DNA of 64,000 bases from Streptomyces sp. TG1A-8. GTDB taxonomy: Bacteria > Actinomycetota > Actinomycetes > Streptomycetales > Streptomycetaceae. Below are positions 24,742 to 33,188 of this stretch, piece by piece (the first letter of the stretch is position 1; every line of letters starts with the position of its first letter). Where the stretch lies: assembly GCF_030499535.1 (NCBI RefSeq), contig NZ_JASTLB010000001.1, forward strand, positions 1,178,001 to 1,242,000. Direction: 5' to 3'. The notes beneath the pieces were generated by a model that saw nothing but the letters and a program-made list of their open reading frames with translations, had not been told where the DNA came from and did not search any database. The position numbers and the translations under genes are program-made.

Positions 24742-24798
24742 GGGGTCTCACTCACGGGTGGGGGCTTTCGTCTTCGCGTTCGTCTCGGGTCGAGCTTG

Positions 24799-25680
24799 TC
24801 AGATGACGGGGGGCCGGCCCAGCCGGGTCAGCCGCCACACCGTACGCCAGCGCATGGGCCGCCGGGGACCGCACGGGGTGGACCAGCCCTCCTTGAAGCC
24901 GCCGAACCAGGCCCTCAGGGCCGGACCGGAGGGGCGGCGCAGCAGGGTCAGCAGCAGCCAGACCCCCAGGTAGACGGGGACCAGGAGGGCGGGGAGGTTG
25001 CGGCGGGCCAGCCAGACCCGGTTGCGGGCGACCATGCGGTGGTAGACCGCGTGCCGCGAGGGGGCGGTCGTCGGGTGGTACAGCACCATGTCGGACCGGT
25101 AGTCGATCATCCAGCCCGCGTCGAGGGCCCGCCACGCCAGGTCGGTTTCCTCGTGGGCGTAGAAGAATTCCTCCGGGAGCGCGCCGACCTCCGCGAAGAC
25201 CCGGGTGCGGACGGCGTTGGCGCCGCCGAGGAAGGTGGTGACCCGGGAGGAGCGCAGCGGGTCGGAGGCGCGCAGCCGCGGCACGTGCCGGCGCTGGGTC
25301 TCACCGGTGACGGGGTCGGCGATGCGGAAGCTGATGATGCCGAGACGGGGGTCGGCGGCGAAGGCCTCGCGGCACAGTTCGGCGGTGTCGTTGCGGGCGA
25401 GCAGGCCGTCGTCGTCGAGGAAGAGCAGTACGTCGACGTCGCGGCCGCCGGGTCCGAAGGCCTCGACGCCGACGTTGCGGCCGCCGGGGATGCCGAGGTT
25501 CTCCGGCAGTTCCACGGTGCGCACGCCCTCGGGGACGTCCGGGACGGGCGAGCCGTTGCCGACGACGACCACCTGGACGGGGTCGCCGTCCTGCTTGGCG
25601 ACGGAGTCGAGCAGGGCGCGCAGCTCGTCGGGGCGGTTGCCCATGGTGATGATGACGGCGCCGACCTTCACGGCACTCAC
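24799..25680 (-). CDS. Family 2 glycosyltransferase
   Basis: GT-A glycosyltransferase of 293 residues. The N-terminal nucleotide-binding strand is KVGAVIITMGNRPDELRALL. The metal-binding DDDG is in LLFLDDDGLLARND, and the acceptor region is FFYAHEETDLAWRALDAGW (ED-like motif). A hydrophobic segment near residues 235-250 (LLVPVYLGVWLLLTLL) suggests membrane association. Its GTG overlaps the stop of the CDP-alcohol phosphotransferase gene (GTGA). It probably adds a sugar to the envelope polymer or lipid made by this locus; donor and acceptor are unknown. Confidence 0.9.
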   Translation of the reverse strand: MSAVKVGAVIITMGNRPDELRALLDSVAKQDGDPVQVVVVGNGSPVPDVPEGVRTVELPENLGIPGGRNVGVEAFGPGGRDVDVLLFLDDDGLLARNDTAELCREAFAADPRLGIISFRIADPVTGETQRRHVPRLRASDPLRSSRVTTFLGGANAVRTRVFAEVGALPEEFFYAHEETDLAWRALDAGWMIDYRSDMVLYHPTTAPSRHAVYHRMVARNRVWLARRNLPALLVPVYLGVWLLLTLLRRPSGPALRAWFGGFKEGWSTPCGPRRPMRWRTVWRLTRLGRPPVI

Positions 25681-26456
25681 CTCAGCCTGCTGGACGCGAG
25701 GATGGACACCAGGTGCAGCAGGGTCTGCAGCACCGCGATGCCGGCGAGGACGGCGGTGCCGAGCCGGGTGAAGAACAGGTCGCCGCGGGCCTGGTCCACG
25801 ATCGCGAGGACCAGGATCAGCAGCGCGGCCTCGATGCCGAGGATCAGCCGGTGGAACTTCAGCGCGGCGGCGGCCCGGCGGGCCAGGGCCATGCCGGAGG
25901 AGCGCGGCTCGGCGGCGGACTCCTGCACGGGCGCCATCCCGGCCTGGTGCCGGGCGACGCCGACCAGGTCGGTCTCCGCCTTGATCAGGATGGCGCCGAG
26001 GGCGGCGAGGGTGCCGAGGAAGGCCCACAGCCAGTCGATGCGGCCGCTGCCCCACAGGTCGGCGGCGCGCAGCCCGAGGCCGACCAGGACGGCGGCGTCG
26101 GTCAGGTAGGCGCCGACCCGGTCCAGGTAGACCCCGCCGAGCGAGTACTGCTTCTTCCAGCGGGCGACCTCGCCGTCGACGCAGTCCAGCAGCAGGTAGA
26201 GCTGGGTGGCGACCACGCCGAGCACGGCGCCCGCGATCCCCGGCACCAGCAGGGCCGGGGCCGCGAGCACGCCGCAGACGGTCATCAGGTACGTGAGCTG
26301 GTTGGGCGTGACCCTGGTGTTCACCAGGTAGCGGTCGACGCGCAGGGACACCTCACGCATGTAGAGGCGTCCCGCCCAGTGCTCACCGCTGCGCCGGTCC
26401 TTCACCCCGGCGGGGTGGACGACCGGCCTGAGTTCAGCTACCGATGGCCTTGACAT
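25677..26456 (-). CDS. CDP-alcohol phosphatidyltransferase family enzyme
   Basis: Membrane phosphotransferase of 259 residues. The diagnostic D-x2-DG-x2-AR-x8-G-x3-D-x3-D motif is present (DCVDGEVAR, then GGVYLDRVGAYLTD), inside about five to six hydrophobic segments. This family moves a phospho-alcohol from a CDP carrier to a second alcohol. NTRVTPNQLTYL before the motif is typical. It overlaps the dehydrogenase gene by 23 nt and the glycosyltransferase gene by 4 nt. The neighbouring G1P-dehydrogenase-like and cytidylyltransferase-like enzymes suggest a CDP-activated glycerol or alditol donor, but this is inference. Confidence 0.9.
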   Translation of the reverse strand: MSRPSVAELRPVVHPAGVKDRRSGEHWAGRLYMREVSLRVDRYLVNTRVTPNQLTYLMTVCGVLAAPALLVPGIAGAVLGVVATQLYLLLDCVDGEVARWKKQYSLGGVYLDRVGAYLTDAAVLVGLGLRAADLWGSGRIDWLWAFLGTLAALGAILIKAETDLVGVARHQAGMAPVQESAAEPRSSGMALARRAAAALKFHRLILGIEAALLILVLAIVDQARGDLFFTRLGTAVLAGIAVLQTLLHLVSILASSRLR

Positions 26457-27495
26457 AGTCGGCGTAGGTGTCCTTGATCTGGTTCGTCTTGAGGTCGAGG
26501 TGTTCGAGGATGGTGTAGCGCCCGGGCCTGGTCTCCGGGGCGAACTCCACGGCGCGGACGAACTCGTCCACGGTGAAGCCGATCTCCTCCGGCAGGACCG
26601 GGAGCCCGTGCCGGCGCAGTACCGCGGCCATGTACGCCGACTCCTCGTGCGCTCCGCGCAGGTACATCGCGAAGGCGGCGCCCAGGCCGCACTGCTCTCC
26701 GTGGGCGGCGGCCCGCCGGGGGAAGAGCAGGTCGAAGGCGTGGTTGATCTCGTGGCAGGCCCCGGAGGACGGGCGGGAGTCGCCCGACACGGACATGGCG
26801 ATGCCGGTGAGCACCAGGGCCTCGGCGAGCACCTGCAGGAAGCCGTCGTCGCCCACTCCGCCGGGGTGGCGCAGCACCGCCTCGCCGGCCTGCCGGGCCA
26901 TGGCGGCGGCGAGGCCGTCGATCTTCTCCCCGTTGACGCGGTGCGCCAGCTCCCAGTCCGCGACCGCGGAGATGTTGGAGATGGCGTCGCCGATGCCGGA
27001 GCGCACGAACCGGACGGGAGCCTCCCGGATCACGTTGAGGTCGATGACCACCGCGATCGGGTTCGGCACGCCGTAGGAGCCGCGGCCCGCGTCGTTGTCG
27101 AGGGTGGCGACCGGGGAGCACAGGCCGTCGTGCGCCAGGTTGGTGGCCACGGCGACCAGCGGCAGGCCGACGCGGGCCGCCGCGAACTTGGCGCAGTCGA
27201 TGATCTTCCCGCCGCCCAGGCCGACGACCGCGTCGTAGTGGCCGGCCTTTATCTCGCCCGCCAGCCGGACCGCGTCGTCGATGGTGCCGCCGCCGACCTC
27301 GTACCAGGTGGCGCCGGGCAGGGAGGGGGCGATCCGCTCGCGCAGCCGGGCGCCCGAGCCGCCGCTGACGGCGATGGCGAGCCGGCCCGACTGCGAGATG
27401 CGTTCGTCGGCGAGGACGTACGCCAGGTCGTCCAGGGCACCCGGGCGGATGTCCACGACGACCGGCGAGGGGATGAGCCGGGTCAGTACTGGCAC
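26434..27495 (-). CDS. Iron-containing alcohol dehydrogenase, glycerol-1-phosphate dehydrogenase-like (EgsA/AraM)
   Basis: A 353-residue enzyme of the dehydroquinate-synthase/Fe-ADH fold, closest to sn-glycerol-1-phosphate dehydrogenases that reduce DHAP. NAD(P)-binding block: VVGLGGGKIIDCAKFAA. Metal/substrate blocks: TNLAHDGLCSPVA, SGACHEINHAFD (metal His) and HGEQCGLG (metal His). The GTG at 27495 overlaps the end of the nucleotidyltransferase gene by 13 nt. In bacteria such enzymes are rare and make the archaeal-type glycerophosphate stereoisomer. Here it is embedded between CDP-alcohol enzymes. A different 2-keto-phosphate substrate is possible. Confidence 0.85.
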   Translation of the reverse strand: MPVLTRLIPSPVVVDIRPGALDDLAYVLADERISQSGRLAIAVSGGSGARLRERIAPSLPGATWYEVGGGTIDDAVRLAGEIKAGHYDAVVGLGGGKIIDCAKFAAARVGLPLVAVATNLAHDGLCSPVATLDNDAGRGSYGVPNPIAVVIDLNVIREAPVRFVRSGIGDAISNISAVADWELAHRVNGEKIDGLAAAMARQAGEAVLRHPGGVGDDGFLQVLAEALVLTGIAMSVSGDSRPSSGACHEINHAFDLLFPRRAAAHGEQCGLGAAFAMYLRGAHEESAYMAAVLRRHGLPVLPEEIGFTVDEFVRAVEFAPETRPGRYTILEHLDLKTNQIKDTYADYVKAIGS

Positions 27496-28235
27496 GCGAT
27501 CTCCCGTCCGCGGGCGAGGTCGTCGTGGTTGTCGATCTCGACCCACTCGACGTCGCCGATCGGTGCCACGTCGATCCTGAAGCCCCGGTCGACCAGCTCC
27601 TGGTAGCCGTGCTCGTAGAACTGCTGCGGATCGCTCTGCCAGACCGTCTTCAGCGCGTCGGCCAGCTCGGGCGCGGCGTCGCCCTCGATGAGGGTGACGC
27701 CGATGTACTCGCCGGTGGCCTCGGCGGGGTCCATCAGCTTGGTGATCCTCGTCATGCCCCTGTCGGGGTCGGCGACGACCTTCATCTCCTCGTCCGCGAG
27801 GGACTTGACGGTGTCGAGGGCGAGGATGATCCTCCTGTCTCCGCCGCGGGCCGCCAGCAGCGTCTTCTCGACGGAGACCGGATGGACGGTGTCGCCGTTG
27901 GCGAGGATCACGCCGTCCCCGAGGGCGTCACGGCCGCACCACAGCGAGTAGGCGTTGTTCCACTCCTCGGCCCTGTCGTTGTCGATGAGGGTGAGCTTGA
28001 GGCCGTACTTCCGCTCCAGGGCCGCCTTGCGCTCGTAGACGGCCTCCTTGCGGTAGCCGACGACGACCGCGACCTCGGTCAGGCCGATCTCGGCGAAGTT
28101 GCCGAGCGTCAGGTCCAGGACCGTGGGTTCGCCCTCTATGCCCGCGGGGCCCACCGGCACCAGAGCCTTGGGGAGGCTGTCGGTGTAGGGACGCAGACGC
28201 CGTCCGGCGCCGGCCGCCAGCACGAGGCCGATCAT
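27483..28235 (-). CDS. Sugar/alditol-phosphate nucleotidyltransferase
   Basis: NTP transferase of 250 residues. The signature LAAGAGRRLRPYTDSLPKAL holds the nucleotide-binding loop and catalytic Lys. The EWNNAYSLWCGRD block is typical of LicC-like and inositol-phosphate cytidylyltransferases, and GDTVHP supplies a metal-binding Asp. It is coupled to the large CDP-alcohol enzyme by ATGA. The likely product is a CDP-activated phospho-alcohol used by the two phosphotransferases. CTP specificity is inferred from these motifs and the neighbours; a sugar-1-phosphate substrate is the alternative. Confidence 0.85.
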   Translation of the reverse strand: MIGLVLAAGAGRRLRPYTDSLPKALVPVGPAGIEGEPTVLDLTLGNFAEIGLTEVAVVVGYRKEAVYERKAALERKYGLKLTLIDNDRAEEWNNAYSLWCGRDALGDGVILANGDTVHPVSVEKTLLAARGGDRRIILALDTVKSLADEEMKVVADPDRGMTRITKLMDPAEATGEYIGVTLIEGDAAPELADALKTVWQSDPQQFYEHGYQELVDRGFRIDVAPIGDVEWVEIDNHDDLARGREIACQY

Positions 28236-30037
28236 GCGGGTTCTCCTTCATCGTGTACGGCGGGCGCGCCGTCCTGGTGGGCGCTCACCCAGAAGCGGAT
28301 GCTCTCGACGAGCACCACCAGGGCGACAACCACGGCGAGGACCGCGAGCGCGACTTCGAACCGCGTGGCGGTGAGCACCGCGGCCAGGACGGTCACGAGC
28401 AGCGTGCGCCCCTCGTGCCCTGCGATGGCGCGCACCAGCCGGGCCGGGGGCGCCCCGGCGTTGCCGCGGATGCGGTACACCGTGTCGTAGTGATGGTAGG
28501 CGACCGCGGCCACCAGCCCGAAAGCCGCGGGAAGGGCTCCGCTCGCGTCCGCCCTGGCCGCCAGCACCAGGACGGTGCCGTACTCGGCGGCGCGGAAGAC
28601 CGGGGGGACCAGCCAGTCGAGGGCGCCCTTGAGGGGGCGGGCGACGGCGAGGGCCGAGGTGAGGACGTGGACGAGGGCGCCGGCGACCGGCAGGAGGCCG
28701 CCGAAGCCGGTCAGGGCCGAGCAGGCCACCACGGCGGCGGCGCCGAGGAGGGCGGCGGCGGGGACGGCGAACCCGGGCAGGCCCCGCTCGGCCGGGCGCC
28801 CGAGCACCTCGGCGAGCGGGCCGGAGTCGGCGAGGTCGGCGAGCGCCTGCGCGGCCCGGTCGGTGCGCCGGGCCCTGCGGGTCACCGAGCGCAGCACGCG
28901 GCCGGCGGTGGTGTAGGCGGCGGCGAAGGCGCAGCCGGCGAGCAGCACCCAGAAGGTGATGCGGGGGGTGGTGGCCGCCGTGAGGACGGCGATCATGGCC
29001 CAGCGCTCCCCGATGGGCAGGACGATCATCCGGCGCACCCAGACCGTCCAGCCGACGCTGTCGAGCCTGCCGGACAGGGCCGCGGTGGGGCTGGTGTTGG
29101 CGGTGGCGTCGTGGTTGGCCTCGTTGAAGGAGAAGTCCACGACGTGCCGGCAGGTCTGCAGGACCATCGCGCCGAGGGCGAGGGCCCACACGTCGTCGCC
29201 GCCGCGGGCCGCGCCGAGGGCCAGACCGGCGTAGTAGGCGTACTCCTTGGCCCGGTCGAAGGTGGCGTCGAGCCAGGCGCCGAGCGTGGAGTACTTCAGC
29301 GCGTAGCGGGCGAGCTGGCCGTCGGTGCAGTCCAGCACGAAGGAGGCGATCAGCAGCACGCCGGCCGCGATGAAGCCGCCCCGGGTGCCCGTCGCCGCGC
29401 AGCCGGCCGCGATCAGGGCGGTGAGCAGGGAGGCGGTGGTGACCTGGTTGGGGGTCAGGCCGCGGCGGGCGCACCAGCGGGCGAGGTAGCGCGAGTAGGG
29501 GCTGATGAAGAAGGTGGTGAAGAAGCCGTCGCGGGCCTTCACGGCCGACTTCAGGCGGACGGCCTCGTCGTCGACGGCGGCGACGGCCTGGCGGGCCTCG
29601 TTGCGGGCCTGCGGGTCGGCGGGGACGGCGGCGACCAGCCTGCCCAGTTCGGGGCGGTACACCTCGCCGTCGGTGTCGAGGGCGGTGACGACCCGGTCGG
29701 CCAGGCTGTCGACGGCCACCGCCGTGCCGCCGCCGGCGGAGGTCTCGTGGACCAGCGCCCGGGCCAGCGCCCGCCGGGCGGCCGGCTGGGCGGTGACGGC
29801 GCCGGGGACCGCGGCGAGCGGGAAGCGCGGGTCGGTCAGGCCGAGGCGCAGCGCGTGCACGTGACCCACGAAGCGGGCGTCGACCAGGGCCACGCGCCGG
29901 CCGGCGGGGACGGCCGCGAGCAGGGCCTGGACCCCGGAGGCGTCGGCGGCCACCCGCACGTCGAAGCCGAGCGACCGCAGATCGTTCTCGAGTGACGATC
30001 CGGGGACCGGCTGACCGGTGACGATGGCGGTCGACAA
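28232..30037 (-). CDS. Large CDP-alcohol phosphotransferase with extra N- and C-terminal domains (DUF5941-like)
   Basis: A 601-residue membrane protein. Residues 1-165 are soluble (VAVDSLADRV, LDTDGEVYRPELGRL) and unassigned. Residues about 170-400 hold a CDP-alcohol phosphotransferase core: RDGFFTTFFISPYSRYLAR, TPNQVTTASL, DCTDGQLAR, GAWLDATFDRAKEYAYYAG, matching the family motif and resembling the phosphotransferase half of bifunctional inositol-phosphate enzymes. The C-terminal part (about 430-590) is a hydrophobic DUF5941-like domain with VAYHHYDTVYRIRGNAG. A TTG start at 30037 was chosen because it follows GGGAGTGAG. First gene of the seven-gene locus. Confidence 0.85.
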   Translation of the reverse strand: MSTAIVTGQPVPGSSLENDLRSLGFDVRVAADASGVQALLAAVPAGRRVALVDARFVGHVHALRLGLTDPRFPLAAVPGAVTAQPAARRALARALVHETSAGGGTAVAVDSLADRVVTALDTDGEVYRPELGRLVAAVPADPQARNEARQAVAAVDDEAVRLKSAVKARDGFFTTFFISPYSRYLARWCARRGLTPNQVTTASLLTALIAAGCAATGTRGGFIAAGVLLIASFVLDCTDGQLARYALKYSTLGAWLDATFDRAKEYAYYAGLALGAARGGDDVWALALGAMVLQTCRHVVDFSFNEANHDATANTSPTAALSGRLDSVGWTVWVRRMIVLPIGERWAMIAVLTAATTPRITFWVLLAGCAFAAAYTTAGRVLRSVTRRARRTDRAAQALADLADSGPLAEVLGRPAERGLPGFAVPAAALLGAAAVVACSALTGFGGLLPVAGALVHVLTSALAVARPLKGALDWLVPPVFRAAEYGTVLVLAARADASGALPAAFGLVAAVAYHHYDTVYRIRGNAGAPPARLVRAIAGHEGRTLLVTVLAAVLTATRFEVALAVLAVVVALVVLVESIRFWVSAHQDGAPAVHDEGEPA

Positions 30038-30315
30038 CCGAACTCACTCCCTGGGTGCCGGCGTGTCGACGCCGGTCTTTCGCGTGGTGGGGCGCCCCTG
30101 CCTGCGGCACCCGGGCGGCATGTCGGCAGAGGCTATCGGATGGCCCGCGGCCCTTGTTCACCGCCCGTTCACGGTCCGGTCCACGGGGGGCCGTGCCGGC
30201 CTTTTCCTCGATCATCATGGGCGATCCGGGGCCCGGCCCACAAACCACCGGTCGCAGAACCGGGCATCCCCCGGCATCACGGACACGGGCGGGCGTCGGC
30301 ATAGGGTGGGCGACC

Positions 30316-31287
30316 ATGACGTGGCTGATCACCGGCGGTGCCGGATACATCGGGGCGCACGTGGCACGGGCCATGGCCGGCGCCGGGGAGAGCGTCGTGG
30401 CGCTGGACGACCTGTCGGCCGCGGTGCCCGAGCGGCTTCCGGCCGAGGTCCCGCTGGTCGCGGGCTCGACGCTGGACGGGGACCTGCTCGAGCGGGTGTT
30501 CGCGCAGTACGGCGTGACCGGCGTCGTCCACCTCGCGGCGCGCAAGCAGGTCGCCGAGTCCGTGGCCCGGCCCACCCGCTACTACCGGGAGAACGTGGGC
30601 GGCCTGGCCACGCTCCTGGACGCGGTCGCCGGGGCGGGGATCCGGCGGCTGCTGTTCTCGTCGTCGGCGGCCGTGTACGGCAACCCGGACGTGGACCTGA
30701 TCACCGAGGACACCCCGTGCGCCCCGGTGAACCCGTACGGCGAGACCAAGCTGGCCGGGGAGTGGCTGGTGCGGGCGGCGGGCCGGGCGCACGGGATCTC
30801 GACGGTGTGCCTGCGCTACTTCAACGTGGCCGGGGCCGCCGCGCCGGAGCTCGCGGACACCGGGGTGTTCAACATCGTGCCGATGGTCTTCGACCGGCTC
30901 ACCCGCGACGAGGCACCGCGGATCTTCGGTGCCGACTACCCGACGCCGGACGGCACCTGCGTCCGGGACTACATCCACGTGGCCGACCTCGCCGAGGCGC
31001 ACCTCGCGGCGGCGCGGCGGCTGTCCGGCGGGGACCTCGCGGAGGACCTGACGCTGAACATCGGCCGCGGCGAGGGCGTCTCCGTGCGCGAACTGATCAC
31101 GGTCATCGGCGAGGTCACCGGCGACCGGCGGCCGCCCGTCGTCGAGGGGCGCCGGCCCGGGGACGCGCCGCGCGCGGTCGCCTCGGCCGAACGGGCCGCC
31201 GAGGTGCTGGGCTGGCGGGCCCGGCGCGGGGTGCGCGAGATGGTCGAGTCGGCGTGGCTCGGCTGGCGGACGCACCACCGCAAGTGA
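30316..31287 (+). CDS. galE: NAD-dependent epimerase, UDP-glucose 4-epimerase-like
   Basis: Extended SDR enzyme of 323 residues. N-terminal NAD motif TGGAGYIGAHVA; catalytic SSSAAVYG and YGETK (Tyr and Lys); LRYFNVAGA and a late CVRDYIHVADLA block as in GalE. It would interconvert UDP-glucose and UDP-galactose or a related pair, probably feeding the glycosyltransferase of the divergent envelope locus. ATG 30316 was chosen because it starts directly at the Rossmann strand. The 278-nt divergent region on its left must hold both promoters. A hairpin follows at 31298-31330. Confidence 0.88.
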   Translation: MTWLITGGAGYIGAHVARAMAGAGESVVALDDLSAAVPERLPAEVPLVAGSTLDGDLLERVFAQYGVTGVVHLAARKQVAESVARPTRYYRENVGGLATLLDAVAGAGIRRLLFSSSAAVYGNPDVDLITEDTPCAPVNPYGETKLAGEWLVRAAGRAHGISTVCLRYFNVAGAAAPELADTGVFNIVPMVFDRLTRDEAPRIFGADYPTPDGTCVRDYIHVADLAEAHLAAARRLSGGDLAEDLTLNIGRGEGVSVRELITVIGEVTGDRRPPVVEGRRPGDAPRAVASAERAAEVLGWRARRGVREMVESAWLGWRTHHRK

Positions 31288-31297
31288 GCCGGCGCCG

Positions 31298-31330
31298 CCC
31301 TGACCTGCGATTCGTTTGCGCAGGTCAGGG
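31298..31330 (+). terminator. 12-bp stem-loop after the epimerase gene
   Basis: CCCTGACCTGCG pairs exactly with 31319-31330 around a 9-nt AT-rich loop. It starts 11 nt after the epimerase stop and ends 4 nt before the Zur-box-like site, cleanly separating the two units. Confidence 0.75.
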
Positions 31331-31334
31331 CACA

Positions 31335-31349
31335 TGACAACGGTGTTCA
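31335..31349. promoter_or_regulatory. Zur-box-like site upstream of the zinc exporter gene
   Basis: TGACAACGGTGTTCA differs at only three positions from a TGAAAACGATTTTCA-type Zur box and keeps the TGA/TCA ends and AC/GT core. It lies 80 nt upstream of the exporter start, upstream of a possible promoter (TTGCCC at 31358, TAGTTG at 31379). In S. coelicolor Zur activates the zinc-exporter gene zitB from an upstream site, which fits this layout. Function here is inferred. Confidence 0.55.
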
Positions 31350-31428
31350 GTGCCGCGTTGCCCGATACCCCCCGCCCGTAGTTGACTGTGGGCCCGGAAA
31401 CCCTCGGGACACGAAGGGCGGTCGCCTC

Positions 31429-32370
31429 ATGGGGGCAGGGCACGACCACGGCCACGGGCACACCCACGCACCGCCCGCGGGCACGGCGGCGGCCGCCTAC
31501 CGCGGCCGGCTGCGGATCGCGCTGGGCATCACGCTGCTGGTCATGGTGGTCGAGATCGCCGGCGGTCTCGTCGCCGACTCCCTCGCGCTGATCGCGGACG
31601 CGGCCCACATGGCGACCGACGCGGTGGGCCTGGGCATGTCGCTGTTCGCCATCCACTTCGCCGCCCGCCCGCCGAGCACCCGGCGCACCTTCGGCTACGC
31701 CCGCGCCGAGATCCTCGCCGCCCTGGCCAACTGCCTGCTGCTGCTCGGCGTCGGCGGTTACGTGCTCTACGAGGCGATCGAGCGGTTCGTCACGCCCGCG
31801 GACACCGCGGGCGGCGCGATGGCCGTGTTCGGCCTGGTCGGCCTGGTCGCGAACACCGTCTCGCTGGCCCTGCTGATGCACGGGCGCAAGGAGAGCCTGA
31901 ACGTGCGCGGCGCCTTCCTGGAGGTGGCCGCGGACGCGCTGGGCTCGGTGGCGGTGCTGGTCTCCGCGGCCGTGATCCTGGCCACGGGCTGGCGGGCCGC
32001 CGACCCGGTCGCCTCGCTGGTCATCGGGGTGATGATCGTGCCGAGGACGCTGAAGCTGCTGCGGGAGACGCTGGACGTGCTGCTGGAGGCGGCCCCGGAG
32101 GGCGTCGACATGGCGGAGGTGCGGGCGCACGTCCTCGCGCTGGAGGGCGTGGAGGACGTCCACGACCTGCACGCGTGGACCATCACCTCCGGTATGCCGG
32201 TGCTGTCCGCGCACGTCGTGGTCAGCTCGGAGGTACTGAACGCCATCGGCCACGAGAAGATGCTGCACGAGCTGCAGGGCTGCCTCGGCGACCACTTCGA
32301 CGTGGAGCACTGCACCTTCCAGCTGGAGCCCGGCGGGCACGCGGAGCACGAGGCGCGGCTGTGCCACTGA
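31429..32370 (+). CDS. zitB: Cation diffusion facilitator, zinc exporter
   Basis: Six-helix zinc/proton antiporter of 313 residues. A His-rich N-terminus (HDHGHGHTH) comes first. Site A in helix 2 is DAAHMATDA. In helix 5 the usual HxxxD appears as EVAAD, so one ligand His is replaced by Glu. The cytoplasmic C-terminal domain ([12 protein letters not shown]) has the dimer-bridging metal residues, and the tail has further His. The ATG at 31429 follows GAAGGGCGG. It lies just before idi, as recalled for S. coelicolor zitB, and has a Zur-box-like site upstream. Confidence 0.88.
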   Translation: MGAGHDHGHGHTHAPPAGTAAAAYRGRLRIALGITLLVMVVEIAGGLVADSLALIADAAHMATDAVGLGMSLFAIHFAARPPSTRRTFGYARAEILAALANCLLLLGVGGYVLYEAIERFVTPADTAGGAMAVFGLVGLVANTVSLALLMHGRKESLNVRGAFLEVAADALGSVAVLVSAAVILATGWRAADPVASLVIGVMIVPRTLKLLRETLDVLLEAAPEGVDMAEVRAHVLALEGVEDVHDLHAWTITSGMPVLSAHVVVSSEVLNAIGHEKMLHELQGCLGDHFDVEHCTFQLEPGGHAEHEARLCH

Positions 32371-32554
32371 CCCCGCGCACCGCTGTTCGGCACCCCCGCG
32401 CGGTTCCCCGCCGCGGGCCCGGGGCACGATGATCCCCCGGGCCCCGCCTCCGGTGCCGCGCCCCGGGCGGGACGTGCTCACGTGCCGGGAGGTGCCGGGA
32501 GCGCCGGATCCGTACGGCAGACTTGGGGCGCGAGCACCGAGGCGAAGGATGGGT

Positions 32555-33148
32555 ATGCCGATCACACCTGACACCGCGACGCACAGTTCGTCGAACGGCA
32601 CCGCAGAAGCGATCTTGCTGGAACTGGTCGACGAGAAGGGTGCGACGGTCGGCACCGCGGAGAAGCTGGCGGCCCACCAGGCGCCGGGACAGCTGCACCG
32701 GGCGTTCTCCGTGTTCCTCTTCGACGAACGGGGCCGGCTGCTGCTCCAGCGGCGCGCGCTCGGCAAGTACCACTCCCCCGGTGTGTGGTCCAACACCTGC
32801 TGCGGCCACCCCTACCCCGGCGAGGCGCCCTTCGCGGCGGCGGCCCGGCGGACGCACGAGGAGCTGGGCGTCTCGCCCTCGCTGCTGGGCGAGGCGGGCA
32901 CGGTCCGCTACAACCACCCGGACCCGGCCTCGGGCCTGGTCGAGCAGGAGTACAACCACCTGTTCGTCGGCCTGGTCCAGGCGGCGCTCGCGCCGGACCC
33001 GGAGGAGGTCGCCTCGACCGCGTTCGTGACGGCGGCCGAGCTGGCGGAGCGGCACGCCCGGGACCCGTTCTCGGCGTGGTTCATGACCGTGCTGGACGCG
33101 GCGCGTCCGGCGATCAGGGAGCTGACGGGCCCGTCCGCGGGCTGGTAG
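32555..33148 (+). CDS. idi: Isopentenyl-diphosphate isomerase, type I
   Basis: Nudix-fold enzyme of 197 residues interconverting IPP and DMAPP, the entry to FPP and hopanoids. The catalytic Cys lies in SNTCCGHP, the Glu in EQEYNHLF, and the metal-binding [13 protein letters not shown] forms the Nudix-like box. ATG 32555 was preferred over ATG 32549 because GAAGGA is at a better distance and the family N-terminus ([15 protein letters not shown]) begins there. Neighbours: the zinc exporter upstream, and a HATPase gene convergent downstream. Confidence 0.96.
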   Translation: MPITPDTATHSSSNGTAEAILLELVDEKGATVGTAEKLAAHQAPGQLHRAFSVFLFDERGRLLLQRRALGKYHSPGVWSNTCCGHPYPGEAPFAAAARRTHEELGVSPSLLGEAGTVRYNHPDPASGLVEQEYNHLFVGLVQAALAPDPEEVASTAFVTAAELAERHARDPFSAWFMTVLDAARPAIRELTGPSAGW

Positions 33149-33188
33149 CCGCGGCGGCCCCGGCCCTTGCGGCCCCGGCCCCGCGGAC

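Noticed and set aside
30277..32796. An 839-codon minus-strand frame across the epimerase, zinc exporter and idi genes
   Set aside because: Antisense to three certain genes and to a terminator and regulatory site.
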